From the NCBI GenBank assembly GCA_002862545.1, contig PKDJ01000367.1:1-42149 (forward strand): 42,149 nucleotides of DNA, in the 5' to 3' direction. Shown here one piece after another: positions 33,591 to 42,149 of this stretch. How positions within the stretch are numbered: position 1 is the stretch's first letter; every line of letters starts with the position of its first letter. The notes under the pieces are model-generated. The model saw only the letters and a list, made by a program, of their open reading frames with translations. It searched no databases and was not told where the DNA came from. The stretch is from Pseudomonadota bacterium (GTDB lineage: Bacteria; Myxococcota_A; UBA796; GCA-2862545). A program made the translations under genes and the position numbers.

Positions 33591-35987
33591 GTGTTGCCCG
33601 TCGATGCCGTGATCCCAGAGCTACTCGCCGCCCTCGACGCGGGGCCGGTCGTGCTGCAGGCGCCCACGGGTGCTGGAAAGACCACGCGTGTGCCGCCGGC
33701 GCTCCTCGGCCGTGTCGGGGGCCAGGTCATCGTCCTCGAGCCTCGTCGGGTCGCTGCACGCGCGGCGGCACGGCGCATGGCGGCCGAGCGGGGAGAGCGT
33801 GTCGGTGCCACGGTCGGCTACCGCGTTCGCCTCGATGATCGCTCGGGGCCCGACACGCGCCTCCTCGTCGTCACCGAGGGTGTCCTGCTCGCGATGCTCC
33901 AGGCTGACCCGTTCTTGGAGGCGGTCGGTGCGGTGGTGTTCGACGAGTTCCACGAGCGGCGGCTCGACGGCGATCTGGCACTGGCCTTGGTCGCCGAGCT
34001 GCGGAGCGTGAGGGAGGACCTCGCGCTGGTGGTGATGAGCGCCACGCTCGATGCGGCACCGGTCGCCCGCTGGCTCGGCGCGCGGGTGGTGACCTCGGCA
34101 GGGCGCACCCATCCCATCACGGTGTCGCATGTTCGCCACCCAAGCGCGGCACCCGTGGCCGATCAAGCGGCAGCGGCGATCCGCGACGTGCTCCCAGACG
34201 CCGATGGCGATGTGCTGGTCTTCCTCCCGGGGGTGCGCGAGATCCATCGCACGGCGCGAGCCCTCGGTCAGCCCGGAGGTTGGCAGGTGCTTCCGCTCCA
34301 CGGGCGCCTGTCCGCCGAGGAGCAGGACCGGGCTCTGGCACCCGGCGGACGGAAGATCGTGCTCGCGACCAACGTGGCCGAGACCAGCGTGACCTTGCCG
34401 GGTGTGACCACGGTGATCGACGCAGGCTGGGTGAAGCGCAGTCGGCTCGACGCCTCGACGGGCCTCGATCGTCTGGTTCAGGAGCGGGTCAGCGTGGCCT
34501 CGGCGGATCAGCGAGCGGGGCGCGCGGGCAGACTGCGGGCCGGGCGCTGCCTGCGTCTGTGGACCGAGCGGGAGCATCGGACGCTCGATGCCCACGAGGC
34601 CCCCGAGGTGGCGCGGGTCGATCTCGCCGGCGCCGTGCTGCAGGTGCTGCGGTGGGGTGCAGAGCCGACCCGCTTCTCCTGGTTCGAGCCTCCGCCTGCG
34701 CAGGCACTCGAGCGCGCGCTCACGACCCTGGCCGAGCTGGGGGCGGTCGACGGCTCGGGGCTCACGCCGGAGGGGGAGCAGCTCGGACGACTGCCCGTTC
34801 ATCCCCGGCTCGGGCGACTGCTCGTGGAGGCCCATCGGCGGGGAGCCGTGCGGGAGGCGGCCACCGTCGCCGCCGTGCTCTCCGATCGCGATCCACTCGG
34901 TCGGCGTCCGGCGCGGCATGCCTCGGACTCGGACCTGGCGGATCGGGTGTCGGCCGTCGAGGAGCTGCCGCGCCATCACCCGCTGCGGCGCCTCGCGGAC
35001 CATCTCGCACGCGCCACGCGTCGCGTCCTGGGGCGGGAGCCCTCGTCTCGAGAGCCAGATGCCCTGGGTCGTGCCGTGCTGGCGGCCTGGCCGGATCGGG
35101 TCGCCCGCCGCCGCGATGCCGACGGCGAGAGGCTGAAGCTGGTGGGTGGGCGAGGCGCGATCCTGGGGCCCTCCTCGGCGGTGCGGGCGCCCGAGCTGCT
35201 GGTGGCGGTGGCTGTGGACGACGCCGACACCGAGGCTGTGGTCCATCTCGCGAGCGGGGTGGAGCGCTCCTGGCTCGAGACCGAGGACGTGGAGGTCGCG
35301 ACCTGGGATGGTGCGCGTGCGCGGTCGGTTCGGCAGGTGCGGTACCGCGACCTGGTTCTGGCCGAGCACCCCGCGTCGGGAGACCCGAGTGTGCTCGCGG
35401 CGCGCCTCGCCGAGGAGGCGTCGAAGCTCGAGCGCGAGAGGTGGTTCCCCGAGGACCGGGAGCTCAGGCGCTGGTGCTCGCGGGTTCGCTTCTTGGCCCG
35501 GCAGCGCCCCGACCTGGGGCTCCCGGACGTGTCGGAGCCCGGCCTGCGCACGCTCCTCCCCGAGCTGTCGGAGGGGCGTCGGACGCTCGCTGCGCTGCGC
35601 ACAGCGCCCTGGCAGGAGGCCCTTCGGGGACGCATCTGGGGCGCGGCCCGCGCGGCACTCGAGCAGCTCGCACCGGACCGCCTGGAGGTCCCGAGCGGCA
35701 GCCGGGTGCGCGTGGACTACCCGGACGAGGGGCCACCGGTCCTCGCCGTGCGCATTCAAGAGGTCTTCGGCTGGCACGACACTCCCCGGCTCGCTGGGGT
35801 CCCGATCCGGCTGCACCTCCTGGCTCCAAACCAGCGTCCAGCCCAGATCACCGACGACCTGCGTGGATTCTGGGGGGGGACCTACGCCGATGTGCGGAAG
35901 GACCTCCGAGGCCGCTACCCGAAGCACGCGTGGCCGGAGGATCCGTGGACCGCCTCTGCGGAGCGCCGCCCACGTCGCAAGCGCTGA
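33591..35987 (+). CDS. hrpB: ATP-dependent helicase HrpB
   Basis: The protein has 798 residues from the GTG at 33591 (no strong ribosome binding site), close to the usual HrpB length. It is a DEAH/RHA-type helicase: Walker A APTGAGKTT (24-32), the Q-like region before it, VVFDEFHERR in place of DEAH, MSATLD, then the second RecA domain with ATNVAETSVTLPGVTTVIDAGW and QRAGRAGR. These are followed by the HA2-like winged helix and the long C-terminal HrpB domain. It is cytoplasmic and presumably acts on RNA, but its cellular role is poorly known. The frame stays open through the upstream fold-back element, and the element ends about 12 bases before the start, so promoter and leader must lie inside or before it. 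Confidence 0.93.
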   Translation: MLPVDAVIPELLAALDAGPVVLQAPTGAGKTTRVPPALLGRVGGQVIVLEPRRVAARAAARRMAAERGERVGATVGYRVRLDDRSGPDTRLLVVTEGVLLAMLQADPFLEAVGAVVFDEFHERRLDGDLALALVAELRSVREDLALVVMSATLDAAPVARWLGARVVTSAGRTHPITVSHVRHPSAAPVADQAAAAIRDVLPDADGDVLVFLPGVREIHRTARALGQPGGWQVLPLHGRLSAEEQDRALAPGGRKIVLATNVAETSVTLPGVTTVIDAGWVKRSRLDASTGLDRLVQERVSVASADQRAGRAGRLRAGRCLRLWTEREHRTLDAHEAPEVARVDLAGAVLQVLRWGAEPTRFSWFEPPPAQALERALTTLAELGAVDGSGLTPEGEQLGRLPVHPRLGRLLVEAHRRGAVREAATVAAVLSDRDPLGRRPARHASDSDLADRVSAVEELPRHHPLRRLADHLARATRRVLGREPSSREPDALGRAVLAAWPDRVARRRDADGERLKLVGGRGAILGPSSAVRAPELLVAVAVDDADTEAVVHLASGVERSWLETEDVEVATWDGARARSVRQVRYRDLVLAEHPASGDPSVLAARLAEEASKLERERWFPEDRELRRWCSRVRFLARQRPDLGLPDVSEPGLRTLLPELSEGRRTLAALRTAPWQEALRGRIWGAARAALEQLAPDRLEVPSGSRVRVDYPDEGPPVLAVRIQEVFGWHDTPRLAGVPIRLHLLAPNQRPAQITDDLRGFWGGTYADVRKDLRGRYPKHAWPEDPWTASAERRPRRKR

Positions 35988-36029
35988 GCCGTCGGCGCGG
36001 CGCATGGTGGGCTGCCGGTGGTTCGTCTC

Positions 36030-38558
36030 TCAGTCCGCCTCGATCTCGGCGAGCCAGCCTGAGCCACGGGCACGCAGCTCATCGGCGAGCGGGTCGTCCT
36101 CGGGGAGGAGCTCGATCGCCCTGCGCAGCGCCTTGAGCGCCCGCACGGGAGCCTCTCGCCGGTGGTAGGCGTCGGCGAGATCCGCCAGCAACAGCGGATC
36201 GTCCCCGACGGCGTCCCAGGGCACCTGCGCGGCGCGGGTGAGCAGGGCGTAGGCCTCCACCTCGGGTGCTGCGTGGAGCTGGAGTGGCGCCGCGTACTCG
36301 ATGCGGAGGTTGTCGTCCGTGTTTCGAGGACGGCCTTGAGCGAGCTCCAGGAGGCCCGCGCGGTCCTGCTCGACGCGCGCGAGGAGGTCGACGGCGTGGC
36401 TCACGTCGATGGAGGCGAGGCGCTCCGCGGCGGGTCCGGTCAGCAGGGCCTCGGCTCCGGCGAGGGTCGGTGTGAGGGGCGCATCGCTGCCGAGGACGAT
36501 CAGATCACCGTAGTCGTCGCTGGCGTACACGAGGACGTGCGGCCAGGTGTCGGCGAAGGTGCCGAGGAGGCCCGTGAGATCGTCGGCGGTGAGTCCATAG
36601 GACTGGATCCACTGGCACCAGATGCCGCCGGGTGCGACGCGGGTTCGCCCGAGGGCGAAGAACTCGGCCGTGAACAGGTTCGACACGCCGCTGATCCACG
36701 GGTTCGAGGGCTCGCTGACGACGAGGTCCCAGGTCTGGGGGGCTGCGCGGAGGACGTGATTCCGTGCGTCCGCGAGCACCAGTGACACCCGAGGGTCGTC
36801 CAGGACCGCGCCGTTGTGCTCGTCGAAGAGCCGGGCCGCGGGCTCGATCGCCGGCTCGAGCTCCACGATCTCGAGAGACTCCACCGAGTCCAGCTCGGCG
36901 AGGGCACCCGCGGTGATGCCACTCGCGAGGCCGATGACCATCGTCTGCCGTGGGGTGGTGTGCATGGCCGGGATCAGGGACACGAGCACCTGTGTGGAGA
37001 GGTCGCCGGTGCTCGACGCGTCCACCTTCCCGTTGTTGGCCAGCCACAGGACGCCGGACTCGGGGTTCTGAGCGACCGTGACGACCGAGGCCTGTCCTTC
37101 CGCGTAGTAGAGCAGGTCGTGATGGCCGGTGGCGAAGGCGCGTGCGCGAGCCTTGGTCGGATGGTCCACCATCGGAGCGTACTGGTACAGGCCGGCGGTC
37201 ATCCACATAGGGTCCCAGCGGGCAGGCAGGGCGATCACGAGCGCCAGTGCGACCAAGGCTGCGAGCGGGGGACGCCACCGGCCATGCTCGACGGCTGCGG
37301 CACCGAGCACGGCGGCGAGCGTGAGGTTCACAGCGACGGCGACGGCGACCGTGCCCCGTACCTGCAGGGCCGGGAGGAGGACGAACCCGGCGACCGCCGC
37401 ACCGGCCGCGCTCCCGAAGGTGTTCGCGGCGTACACCCGACCCGCGGCCTCTCCGAGTGCGCCGTCCGTAGGCAGGGCAGCGCGCACGGCGACGGGAAAT
37501 GCGAGCCCCATGAGCACCGCGGGGGGCGCGAGGACGATGCCCGCGAGGACGAGACATCCGGCCCACATGAGCACGGGGTGGGCGGCCCCGTCGACTGCAT
37601 CGAACCAGGCGAGGTACCACCAGGGGAGGGCATCGTAGAGGTGGGTGATGGCGTAGGAGGAGAGGCCGACGGCCGCCTCGATGGCTGCCAGTCCTCCCCA
37701 CACACCGGCTGTGCCGTGGCGGCGGTGCCAGTGGTCGGCGAGGGGACCCCCAAGTCGACCGCCGAGGCCGATGCCCGCGAGGAAGGCGATGAGCATCACC
37801 GTGAAGGCGTAGGTGCTGCCGCCGAGGATCAGGGCCAGCACGCGGGTCCAGGCCACCTCGTAGACCAGGCTCGCCCAGCCGGCCGCCGCCATGGCGACAG
37901 CGATGCCCAGCGCTCCCACGACGGGCTGCCGGGAGCGCTCCTGAAGCGGTGCCGTGGTGCGGGAGAGTGCCAGCGCGATGGCTCCGAGGCCGAGGTTGCC
38001 CGCCGCGGCGACCAGGGTGGTCCACGCCAGTCCGAGCGTCGGGAGCGCCCACAGCCCGGCTGCGGCGGTGCCTGCGACCGCGCCGGCCGTGTTCACCCCA
38101 TAGAGCATTCCGATGCGCTCGCCGGCGTCGGTTGGTCCCTCGCTGGCGAAGCGCGCGAGGAGGGGGAGGGTGGCACCCATGGCGGCCGTCGGGGGCAGCA
38201 GGAGGAGCGCCACCGTGGTGACCTGCATTGCTGTGGTGAGCGCGGGGCCGGCGGCGAGCACACGCGCGAGGGACAGGAAGGCGGGGGTGAGGGCTTCGAG
38301 GAGAGCGGGGAAGGCGAGAGCCCACAGGCCGATGCCCACCTCGAGCCACCCGTACAGTCGCAGGGGGTGTCGCACTCGGTCGACGACACGAGCGAGTGCA
38401 GCCCCGCCGAGCCCGAGCCCGAGCATGAAGACGGCGAGCACGACCGCAACAGCGAGGGTGGAGGTGCCGAAGACCAGGTGCAGCTGACGCGCCCAGACGG
38501 TCTGGTAGACGAGTCCAGTGGCGCCCGAGACGAAGAACAGGGCGAGCAGGGGCCTCAT
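36030..38558 (-). CDS. Fused MFS/spermidine-synthase-like membrane protein
   Basis: The frame reaches 38747, but the ATG at 38558 opens directly on the first membrane helix (MRPLLALFFVSGATGLVYQ) and gives 842 residues. The N-terminal 500 residues hold about 12 to 14 membrane helices of the MFS-like type. Residues about 500-700 are a spermidine-synthase-like Rossmann domain: MVIGLASGITAG in place of the usual GGGDG, EIVELEPAI, then SEPSNPWISGVSNLFTAEFF, the recognised sequence of the fused MFS/spermidine synthase family. A helical tail with TPR-like pattern (EAPVRALKALRRAIELLPED) ends the protein. Polyamine synthesis is not assured, since members are mostly uncharacterised. It follows the zinc-ribbon gene by 13 bases. 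Confidence 0.88.
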   Translation of the reverse strand: MRPLLALFFVSGATGLVYQTVWARQLHLVFGTSTLAVAVVLAVFMLGLGLGGAALARVVDRVRHPLRLYGWLEVGIGLWALAFPALLEALTPAFLSLARVLAAGPALTTAMQVTTVALLLLPPTAAMGATLPLLARFASEGPTDAGERIGMLYGVNTAGAVAGTAAAGLWALPTLGLAWTTLVAAAGNLGLGAIALALSRTTAPLQERSRQPVVGALGIAVAMAAAGWASLVYEVAWTRVLALILGGSTYAFTVMLIAFLAGIGLGGRLGGPLADHWHRRHGTAGVWGGLAAIEAAVGLSSYAITHLYDALPWWYLAWFDAVDGAAHPVLMWAGCLVLAGIVLAPPAVLMGLAFPVAVRAALPTDGALGEAAGRVYAANTFGSAAGAAVAGFVLLPALQVRGTVAVAVAVNLTLAAVLGAAAVEHGRWRPPLAALVALALVIALPARWDPMWMTAGLYQYAPMVDHPTKARARAFATGHHDLLYYAEGQASVVTVAQNPESGVLWLANNGKVDASSTGDLSTQVLVSLIPAMHTTPRQTMVIGLASGITAGALAELDSVESLEIVELEPAIEPAARLFDEHNGAVLDDPRVSLVLADARNHVLRAAPQTWDLVVSEPSNPWISGVSNLFTAEFFALGRTRVAPGGIWCQWIQSYGLTADDLTGLLGTFADTWPHVLVYASDDYGDLIVLGSDAPLTPTLAGAEALLTGPAAERLASIDVSHAVDLLARVEQDRAGLLELAQGRPRNTDDNLRIEYAAPLQLHAAPEVEAYALLTRAAQVPWDAVGDDPLLLADLADAYHRREAPVRALKALRRAIELLPEDDPLADELRARGSGWLAEIEAD

Positions 38559-38571
38559 GGTGGCCGCGCGG

Positions 38572-38946
38572 TCAGCGGAACTCTCGCGTCTCGGGGTCGA
38601 CGCCGGCCGCGTCGAGGGCGTCGACGAGCCAGGGGTCGGAGAGGTCGTCGATCTCGAGGAGCAGGCGGGCCGCAGCGAGGCGAACGGCGGGCTCTTCGTG
38701 CCAGACTGCCGACTCGAGGAAGCGAGCCTGGATCGGGTCGACACCACCGCGCTCGAGCCACTGCCGACAGCGCTCGCAGGCCATCAAGGTGCGCTCGAAC
38801 TCGGGCTCTTCGGGGAAGGGAGGCAGCTCGAAGGCGCGTACGGTGTCACGCTCGGTGCACAGCTCGCACCGGCCCCTCGAGCGGCGGGTGAGCCACTTTC
38901 CGAGCCGGCCGACGGCCGCCCGTTGCTTGATGCGCTTGCGCTTCAT
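38572..38946 (-). CDS. PhnA-type zinc-ribbon protein
   Basis: The protein has 124 residues; the ATG overlaps the previous stop (ATGA), and GGAG precedes it. The N-terminal 62 residues resemble the zinc-ribbon half of PhnA proteins: a basic start, RRSRGRCELCTERD, FELPPFPEE and LMACERCRQWLE. Cys27, Cys30, Cys57 and Cys60 are the four expected zinc ligands. The C-terminal half is helical (ARFLESAVWHEEPAVRLAAARLLLEIDDL) and differs from the SH3-like part of classical PhnA. The function of such proteins is unclear; the name comes from an old link to phosphonate genes, and nothing here supports phosphonate use. It sits between the TldE-like gene and the MFS/spermidine-synthase gene. Confidence 0.82.
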   Translation of the reverse strand: MKRKRIKQRAAVGRLGKWLTRRSRGRCELCTERDTVRAFELPPFPEEPEFERTLMACERCRQWLERGGVDPIQARFLESAVWHEEPAVRLAAARLLLEIDDLSDPWLVDALDAAGVDPETREFR

Positions 38947-40601
38947 GGCTCCGGAGGGGGGATGATGGGGGTGTCCATCGGGTCACCAGACTGTGGCACC
39001 AGCTCTACCTCGCCGACGAGGACCTCGGCGGCCCTTATTCGAGTTGCGAGGCCCTCGGTGGGTCCCAGGCCACCCCATCCACCGAATGCGGGTGCGAGCC
39101 AGGTGGCCTCGACGCTCGGTCCGGCAGCGATGATGTCCCGCAGCAGCCAGCGGTCAGCGGCGGCGAAGCGGAGGCCCCGCAGCCGCTCCTCGGTGCCATC
39201 GGCGTACACCTTGGTCGCCCAGACCGGCGGAGGCAGCGGGAGGTCGTCCTCGTCGTACCAGAAGTTCGTGCCCAGCTCGAGGAGTGCCGGCTCCTGCAGA
39301 CGCTCGATCACCACGATGTGATCTCGACCATAGGCCCTGGCCAGCTTGAGGCCCCTGCGGATGAGTGCCGTGCGGGTCTGATGCCGATCGGAGCTGACGG
39401 ACAGGCTGACCGCGCGTCCGGACGAGCGACTGCCGAGGTAGCCACGGGCGTGCCCGTTGGTGCCGTCGACGCCCTTGCGGGGCACACGGCACATCAGCAC
39501 GTCTTGCACGATGCCGTCGGTGATCAGCTCGACCGCCTCGGCGGGGGTGCCCTCGTAGTCGTGGGTGAAGGTTCCCGGATGCCCGGGTAAGCCCACTGGA
39601 TCGTCCACTGCAGACCATCCGGGCGGCAGCACGCGGCGCGCGAGTCGCACCGAGCCCGACTGGCTGCCGAGCTCCCCGAACCACGAGTCGAAGGGTACCT
39701 CGGCCGGCGTGCCCTCGAGCTGCGGCACGAGCAGGTAGCGCATGAGGTCGACCGCCGCGGTGTCGGCGAACACCACTGGACCGACGTACTCCTCGCCGAA
39801 GGCTGGAGCCTCCGCGACGGCCTGGAGTTGGTCGCGCAGGGCGGTGGCCTCGGCGAGCATCTCTTCGTGCGGAGGGAGGTCAGTGGGGGCACGCACCGAC
39901 CACAGGCGCTGATCGGTGATCAGCAGTCCGTCGTCGGTGCGAATCTGGGCTGCCAGGCGGATCGACGTCTCCTGAAGGGGGCGGACTACGTCGGTTCCTT
40001 CGGTGTCGATCGTCCACAGGCTCCCCGCCTCGTGGCCGACATAGGCGCCGCCGTGCACGAGCGTGCGCTCTCCACCGACCAAGGCGCCCGACAGCTCTAC
40101 CGCGAGTGCCTCCAGCGCGTCGGCGTCTCCGATCTCGGCGTGGCCTCCGTCGTGGACGGTCGGTCCCGTCAGCTGGTAGTCGCCGGGGTAGTCCGGGGGC
40201 CGCGTGAACTGGGCCGACTTGCGGGCGAGCTGCTCGACAGCCTGCTTGTAGGCCCGGTCGGTGAGTCGCCAGGCGTCGAGGCGGACAGACTCTGCCGTCG
40301 GCTCCGCAGCGAGTGAGGTGCGGAGGAAGCCGTCCTGCCAACCACCAAAGCCGGTGTTGTCGAAGTCGGGCTCTCCGACCCGCATCTCAACTCCGAGGCC
40401 GTTCATCGGCAGCGTGGAGCGCCGGACGAGCGAGCCCAGGTGCGTGTGGAGGTCGACCTGCTCCATGCGGAGGAGCTGGTAGCGCACGTGGTAGAGCGGC
40501 GGCGCATCTGGCAGCGAGAGCTCCTCGGTGCGCGCTAGCTCGGCGCGGATGGCGTCCTCGACCGGACCGGCGAGTGCGAGGCTCGCGAGCAGCGCAATCA
40601 T
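38943..40601 (-). CDS. TldE/PmbA-like exported protein (partner subunit without HExxxH)
   Basis: The protein has 552 residues with a short uncharged signal peptide (MIALLASLALAG). The body follows the TldD/PmbA architecture, with YVGPVVFADTAAVDLMRYLL where TldD members have the HExxxH helix, so the metal ligands are missing, as in TldE. Further family marks are GTFTHDYEGTPAEAVELITDG, NGHARGYLG and the C-terminal domain. In known systems TldE pairs with the catalytic TldD. Here the upstream gene encodes just such a TldD-like protein and overlaps by ATGA. The family cuts or matures small peptides (for example microcin B17); the substrate here is unknown. It is about 100 residues longer than E. 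coli PmbA. Confidence 0.85.
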   Translation of the reverse strand: MIALLASLALAGPVEDAIRAELARTEELSLPDAPPLYHVRYQLLRMEQVDLHTHLGSLVRRSTLPMNGLGVEMRVGEPDFDNTGFGGWQDGFLRTSLAAEPTAESVRLDAWRLTDRAYKQAVEQLARKSAQFTRPPDYPGDYQLTGPTVHDGGHAEIGDADALEALAVELSGALVGGERTLVHGGAYVGHEAGSLWTIDTEGTDVVRPLQETSIRLAAQIRTDDGLLITDQRLWSVRAPTDLPPHEEMLAEATALRDQLQAVAEAPAFGEEYVGPVVFADTAAVDLMRYLLVPQLEGTPAEVPFDSWFGELGSQSGSVRLARRVLPPGWSAVDDPVGLPGHPGTFTHDYEGTPAEAVELITDGIVQDVLMCRVPRKGVDGTNGHARGYLGSRSSGRAVSLSVSSDRHQTRTALIRRGLKLARAYGRDHIVVIERLQEPALLELGTNFWYDEDDLPLPPPVWATKVYADGTEERLRGLRFAAADRWLLRDIIAAGPSVEATWLAPAFGGWGGLGPTEGLATRIRAAEVLVGEVELVPQSGDPMDTPIIPPPEP

Positions 40602-42148
40602 TGGTTCGCCCTCGCTGCAGCAGCGTCTGCTGCTCCGTCACCGCCGGCCGTTGGCTTGGGCAGCAGCGGTGGTCGCTCCTGGCCCTTCTCCTTGAGCTGG
40701 AACTCGAGGCGGGAGAACAGCATCGACGGGGCGACAGCAGAGACCGGAACCCAGCCCGACTCCGCGCCGCAGATGCCATTGAAGACCTCGGGGTCGTCAC
40801 CTGCGGCGACCAGGTTGCTGAAGGCGACGAAGGGCGTGCCGACCAGGTCAATGCCACGAACCAGCTCGTCAGGTCGGCCATCCGCGAAGATCCGTCGGCT
40901 GCTGGTGGCCCGGACGTTGAACGCATTCGGTGTGATGCGTCCCGTGAGGGTGAAGCCTCCCTCGATCTCTTCGACCAGGTAGCCGTACTCGAGCCCTTGG
41001 GTCTTCAGCTCTGCGATCAGCCGTCGACGGAGCTCGGCGGTCGGGACGGTCTTCGCTGGCTCGATGATCGTGTTGCCCATGCGTGCGGCGGGCCAGCTGC
41101 CGCTCGAGCGGCGTCCGTGGCCGTTGGTCTCGGGGAAGGCGGCGAGCGGTGAGCGGCTCATCAGGAAGCCCACGAAGGTGCCGTCCTCGACCAGCTCGGC
41201 CCGCATCGCGGGCACGCCCTCGTCGTCGAAGGCGTAGTGCCCGTTGAGGTCGATACCGTGCAGGGTGTCGAGGCGTGGGTCGTCGTAGACATCGACCCAG
41301 TCGGGCAAGATCGGCCGGCCGACGTGGTCGGCGAAGGTCTTGCCCTCGTCCTCACGCTTCTGGCGGTGGCCCTCGACGCGGTGACCGAAGACCTCGTGGA
41401 AGAACACCCCCGCCGAGCGACCCGACAGGATCACAGGCCCCGAGTAGGGCTCGCCCCTCGGGGCGGACCGGAGGTCGGCGAGGCGCTCGATGGCGCGCTG
41501 GGTGCGCTCTTCGACGACGTCTGCAGGCAGGTCTGCGGGGTCGTGAACGTCGATGGCGTCGTACACCGTGATCATGTCGCCGTCTTCAGCGGTCGTCGAC
41601 ACGGAGAAGGACAGGCGGGCATGGGTGCGGCCGTGCACCAGGCGCGTGCCCTCCGTGTCGACGAAGGTCTTGGTCGAGTGGACCGACGACAGGGAGAGGG
41701 AGCCAGCGTGAACGTCGGGCGCCTTCGTCAGGTGCGTCGAGGCCCGGGCGAGCAGCTCGCGCCAGGCTGCGATGTCGACCTCCGTGGCAGTGACCTCGAC
41801 CTCGGCGGTCTCGGGCTGCCGCATGCTGAAGTCTGGGGCGCGATCCTCCTCCTCGACGAGGACGCTCTGGTTCGCACGCAGCACGACGATCCGCTCCGAG
41901 GCGTCGCGGTAGGCGCGATCGAGCTCACGCCAGAGCGTGTGTCGCAGCGCGTAGCCGTCATCGACGACGGCCGAATAGCCGAGCGCCGAGGTGGCGCCGA
42001 GGCTGCCTTCGTTCGGCAGGTTGGTCGGTGCGGTGTAGGCGGAGACCCCGGACGGCGCCAACGATGCGCGCTGGTTGCTCGCGCAACCGGCAGCCACGGC
42101 CAGCGAAAGGACCGCAGCACCAAGGAGAAGGGAACGTTTGCTCGTCAT
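40598..42148 (-). CDS. TldD-like metalloprotease, predicted lipoprotein
   Basis: The protein has 516 residues. Its ATG is at the end of the window (42148), so the upstream region cannot be seen. The N-terminus MTSKRSLLLG...AAGC is a classical lipoprotein signal with lipobox AAGC (Cys22). The catalytic motif is HEVFGHRVEGH (His251-Glu252...His256), the HExxxH of TldD, and Cys460 in NGICGAESGWVPVS matches the third metal ligand near the C-terminus of TldD. DGTFVGFLMSRSP and TNGHGRRSSG are also typical. It should be the active subunit, paired with the coupled TldE-like protein at 38943. E. coli TldD is cytoplasmic; lipid anchoring in the envelope would be a clear difference. It heads the operon that continues to 36030. 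Confidence 0.88.
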   Translation of the reverse strand: MTSKRSLLLGAAVLSLAVAAGCASNQRASLAPSGVSAYTAPTNLPNEGSLGATSALGYSAVVDDGYALRHTLWRELDRAYRDASERIVVLRANQSVLVEEEDRAPDFSMRQPETAEVEVTATEVDIAAWRELLARASTHLTKAPDVHAGSLSLSSVHSTKTFVDTEGTRLVHGRTHARLSFSVSTTAEDGDMITVYDAIDVHDPADLPADVVEERTQRAIERLADLRSAPRGEPYSGPVILSGRSAGVFFHEVFGHRVEGHRQKREDEGKTFADHVGRPILPDWVDVYDDPRLDTLHGIDLNGHYAFDDEGVPAMRAELVEDGTFVGFLMSRSPLAAFPETNGHGRRSSGSWPAARMGNTIIEPAKTVPTAELRRRLIAELKTQGLEYGYLVEEIEGGFTLTGRITPNAFNVRATSSRRIFADGRPDELVRGIDLVGTPFVAFSNLVAAGDDPEVFNGICGAESGWVPVSAVAPSMLFSRLEFQLKEKGQERPPLLPKPTAGGDGAADAAAARANQ

Positions 42149-42149
42149 C

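Noticed and set aside
33621-36005. 794-codon open frame on the minus strand
   Set aside because: It is antisense to hrpB, whose helicase motifs are complete; the minus-strand frame shows no domain.

Overview
The window is high-GC DNA from one end to the other, with GTG and TTG starts and strong GGAGG-type ribosome binding sites. Large secreted proteins carry MopE-type calcium/metal-binding repeats, DTG linkers and C-terminal anchors of the MYXO-CTERM kind (SGCGCSS, a hydrophobic stretch, RRR). Together with many lipoproteins and a eukaryotic-like Ser/Thr kinase, this points to an uncultured or little-studied member of the Myxococcota (deltaproteobacterial lineage). No rRNA, tRNA, CRISPR array or phage was seen, and no intact transposase gene.

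Layout. 1-3942: a 5'-truncated unknown gene, then a divergent pair made of a small lipoprotein (minus) and a copper type II monooxygenase-like lipoprotein plus TetR regulator operon (plus). The divergent promoter holds two copies of the same operator-like dyad. 3992-12779: a three-gene, translationally coupled minus-strand operon for the cell surface: an outer-membrane-type protein, a beta-helix/MopE protein with a MYXO-CTERM anchor, and a 1522-residue FG-GAP plus Ig-like lipoprotein. 12962-15126: a transmembrane Ser/Thr kinase facing a tail-anchored winged-helix protein. 15238-17342: a minus-strand lipoprotein operon that includes an alpha/beta hydrolase. 17487-18927: a LON-substrate-domain protein and then the most striking gene, a thioredoxin-fold peroxiredoxin-like protein interrupted by an in-frame UGA exactly at the first position of its CxxC motif. 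A bacterial SECIS-like hairpin follows the UGA, so it is read here as a selenoprotein. 18943-19842: a membrane-anchored coiled-coil protein. 20180-25094: a coupled protease operon (oligopeptidase B, an M16 zinc peptidase and an M16 partner without the zinc site). 25240-28572: a small lipoprotein, an unknown HExxH protein, an exported methyltransferase-like protein and a small secreted protein. 28585-31010: an OPT-family transporter with a membrane partner. 31084-31802: a 7Fe ferredoxin and a lipoprotein. 31836-33260: a membrane-inserted metallophosphoesterase. 33375-33579: a fold-back, MITE-like element just before the helicase gene hrpB (33591-35987). 36030-42148: a minus-strand operon with an exported TldD/TldE-like protease pair, a PhnA-type zinc-ribbon protein and a fused MFS/spermidine-synthase-like protein.

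Themes. (1) Tight operons: nine gene junctions are 4-base ATGA or GTGA overlaps. (2) An exported-protease theme: two operons each pair a catalytic protease with a paralogue that lacks the metal site (M16 and TldD/TldE), both with signal peptides. (3) Many exported proteins have very short signal peptides without a positively charged n-region. (4) Redox chemistry: the predicted selenoprotein, a copper monooxygenase-like lipoprotein and ferredoxin. All functions are read from sequence motifs only; no database search was run.
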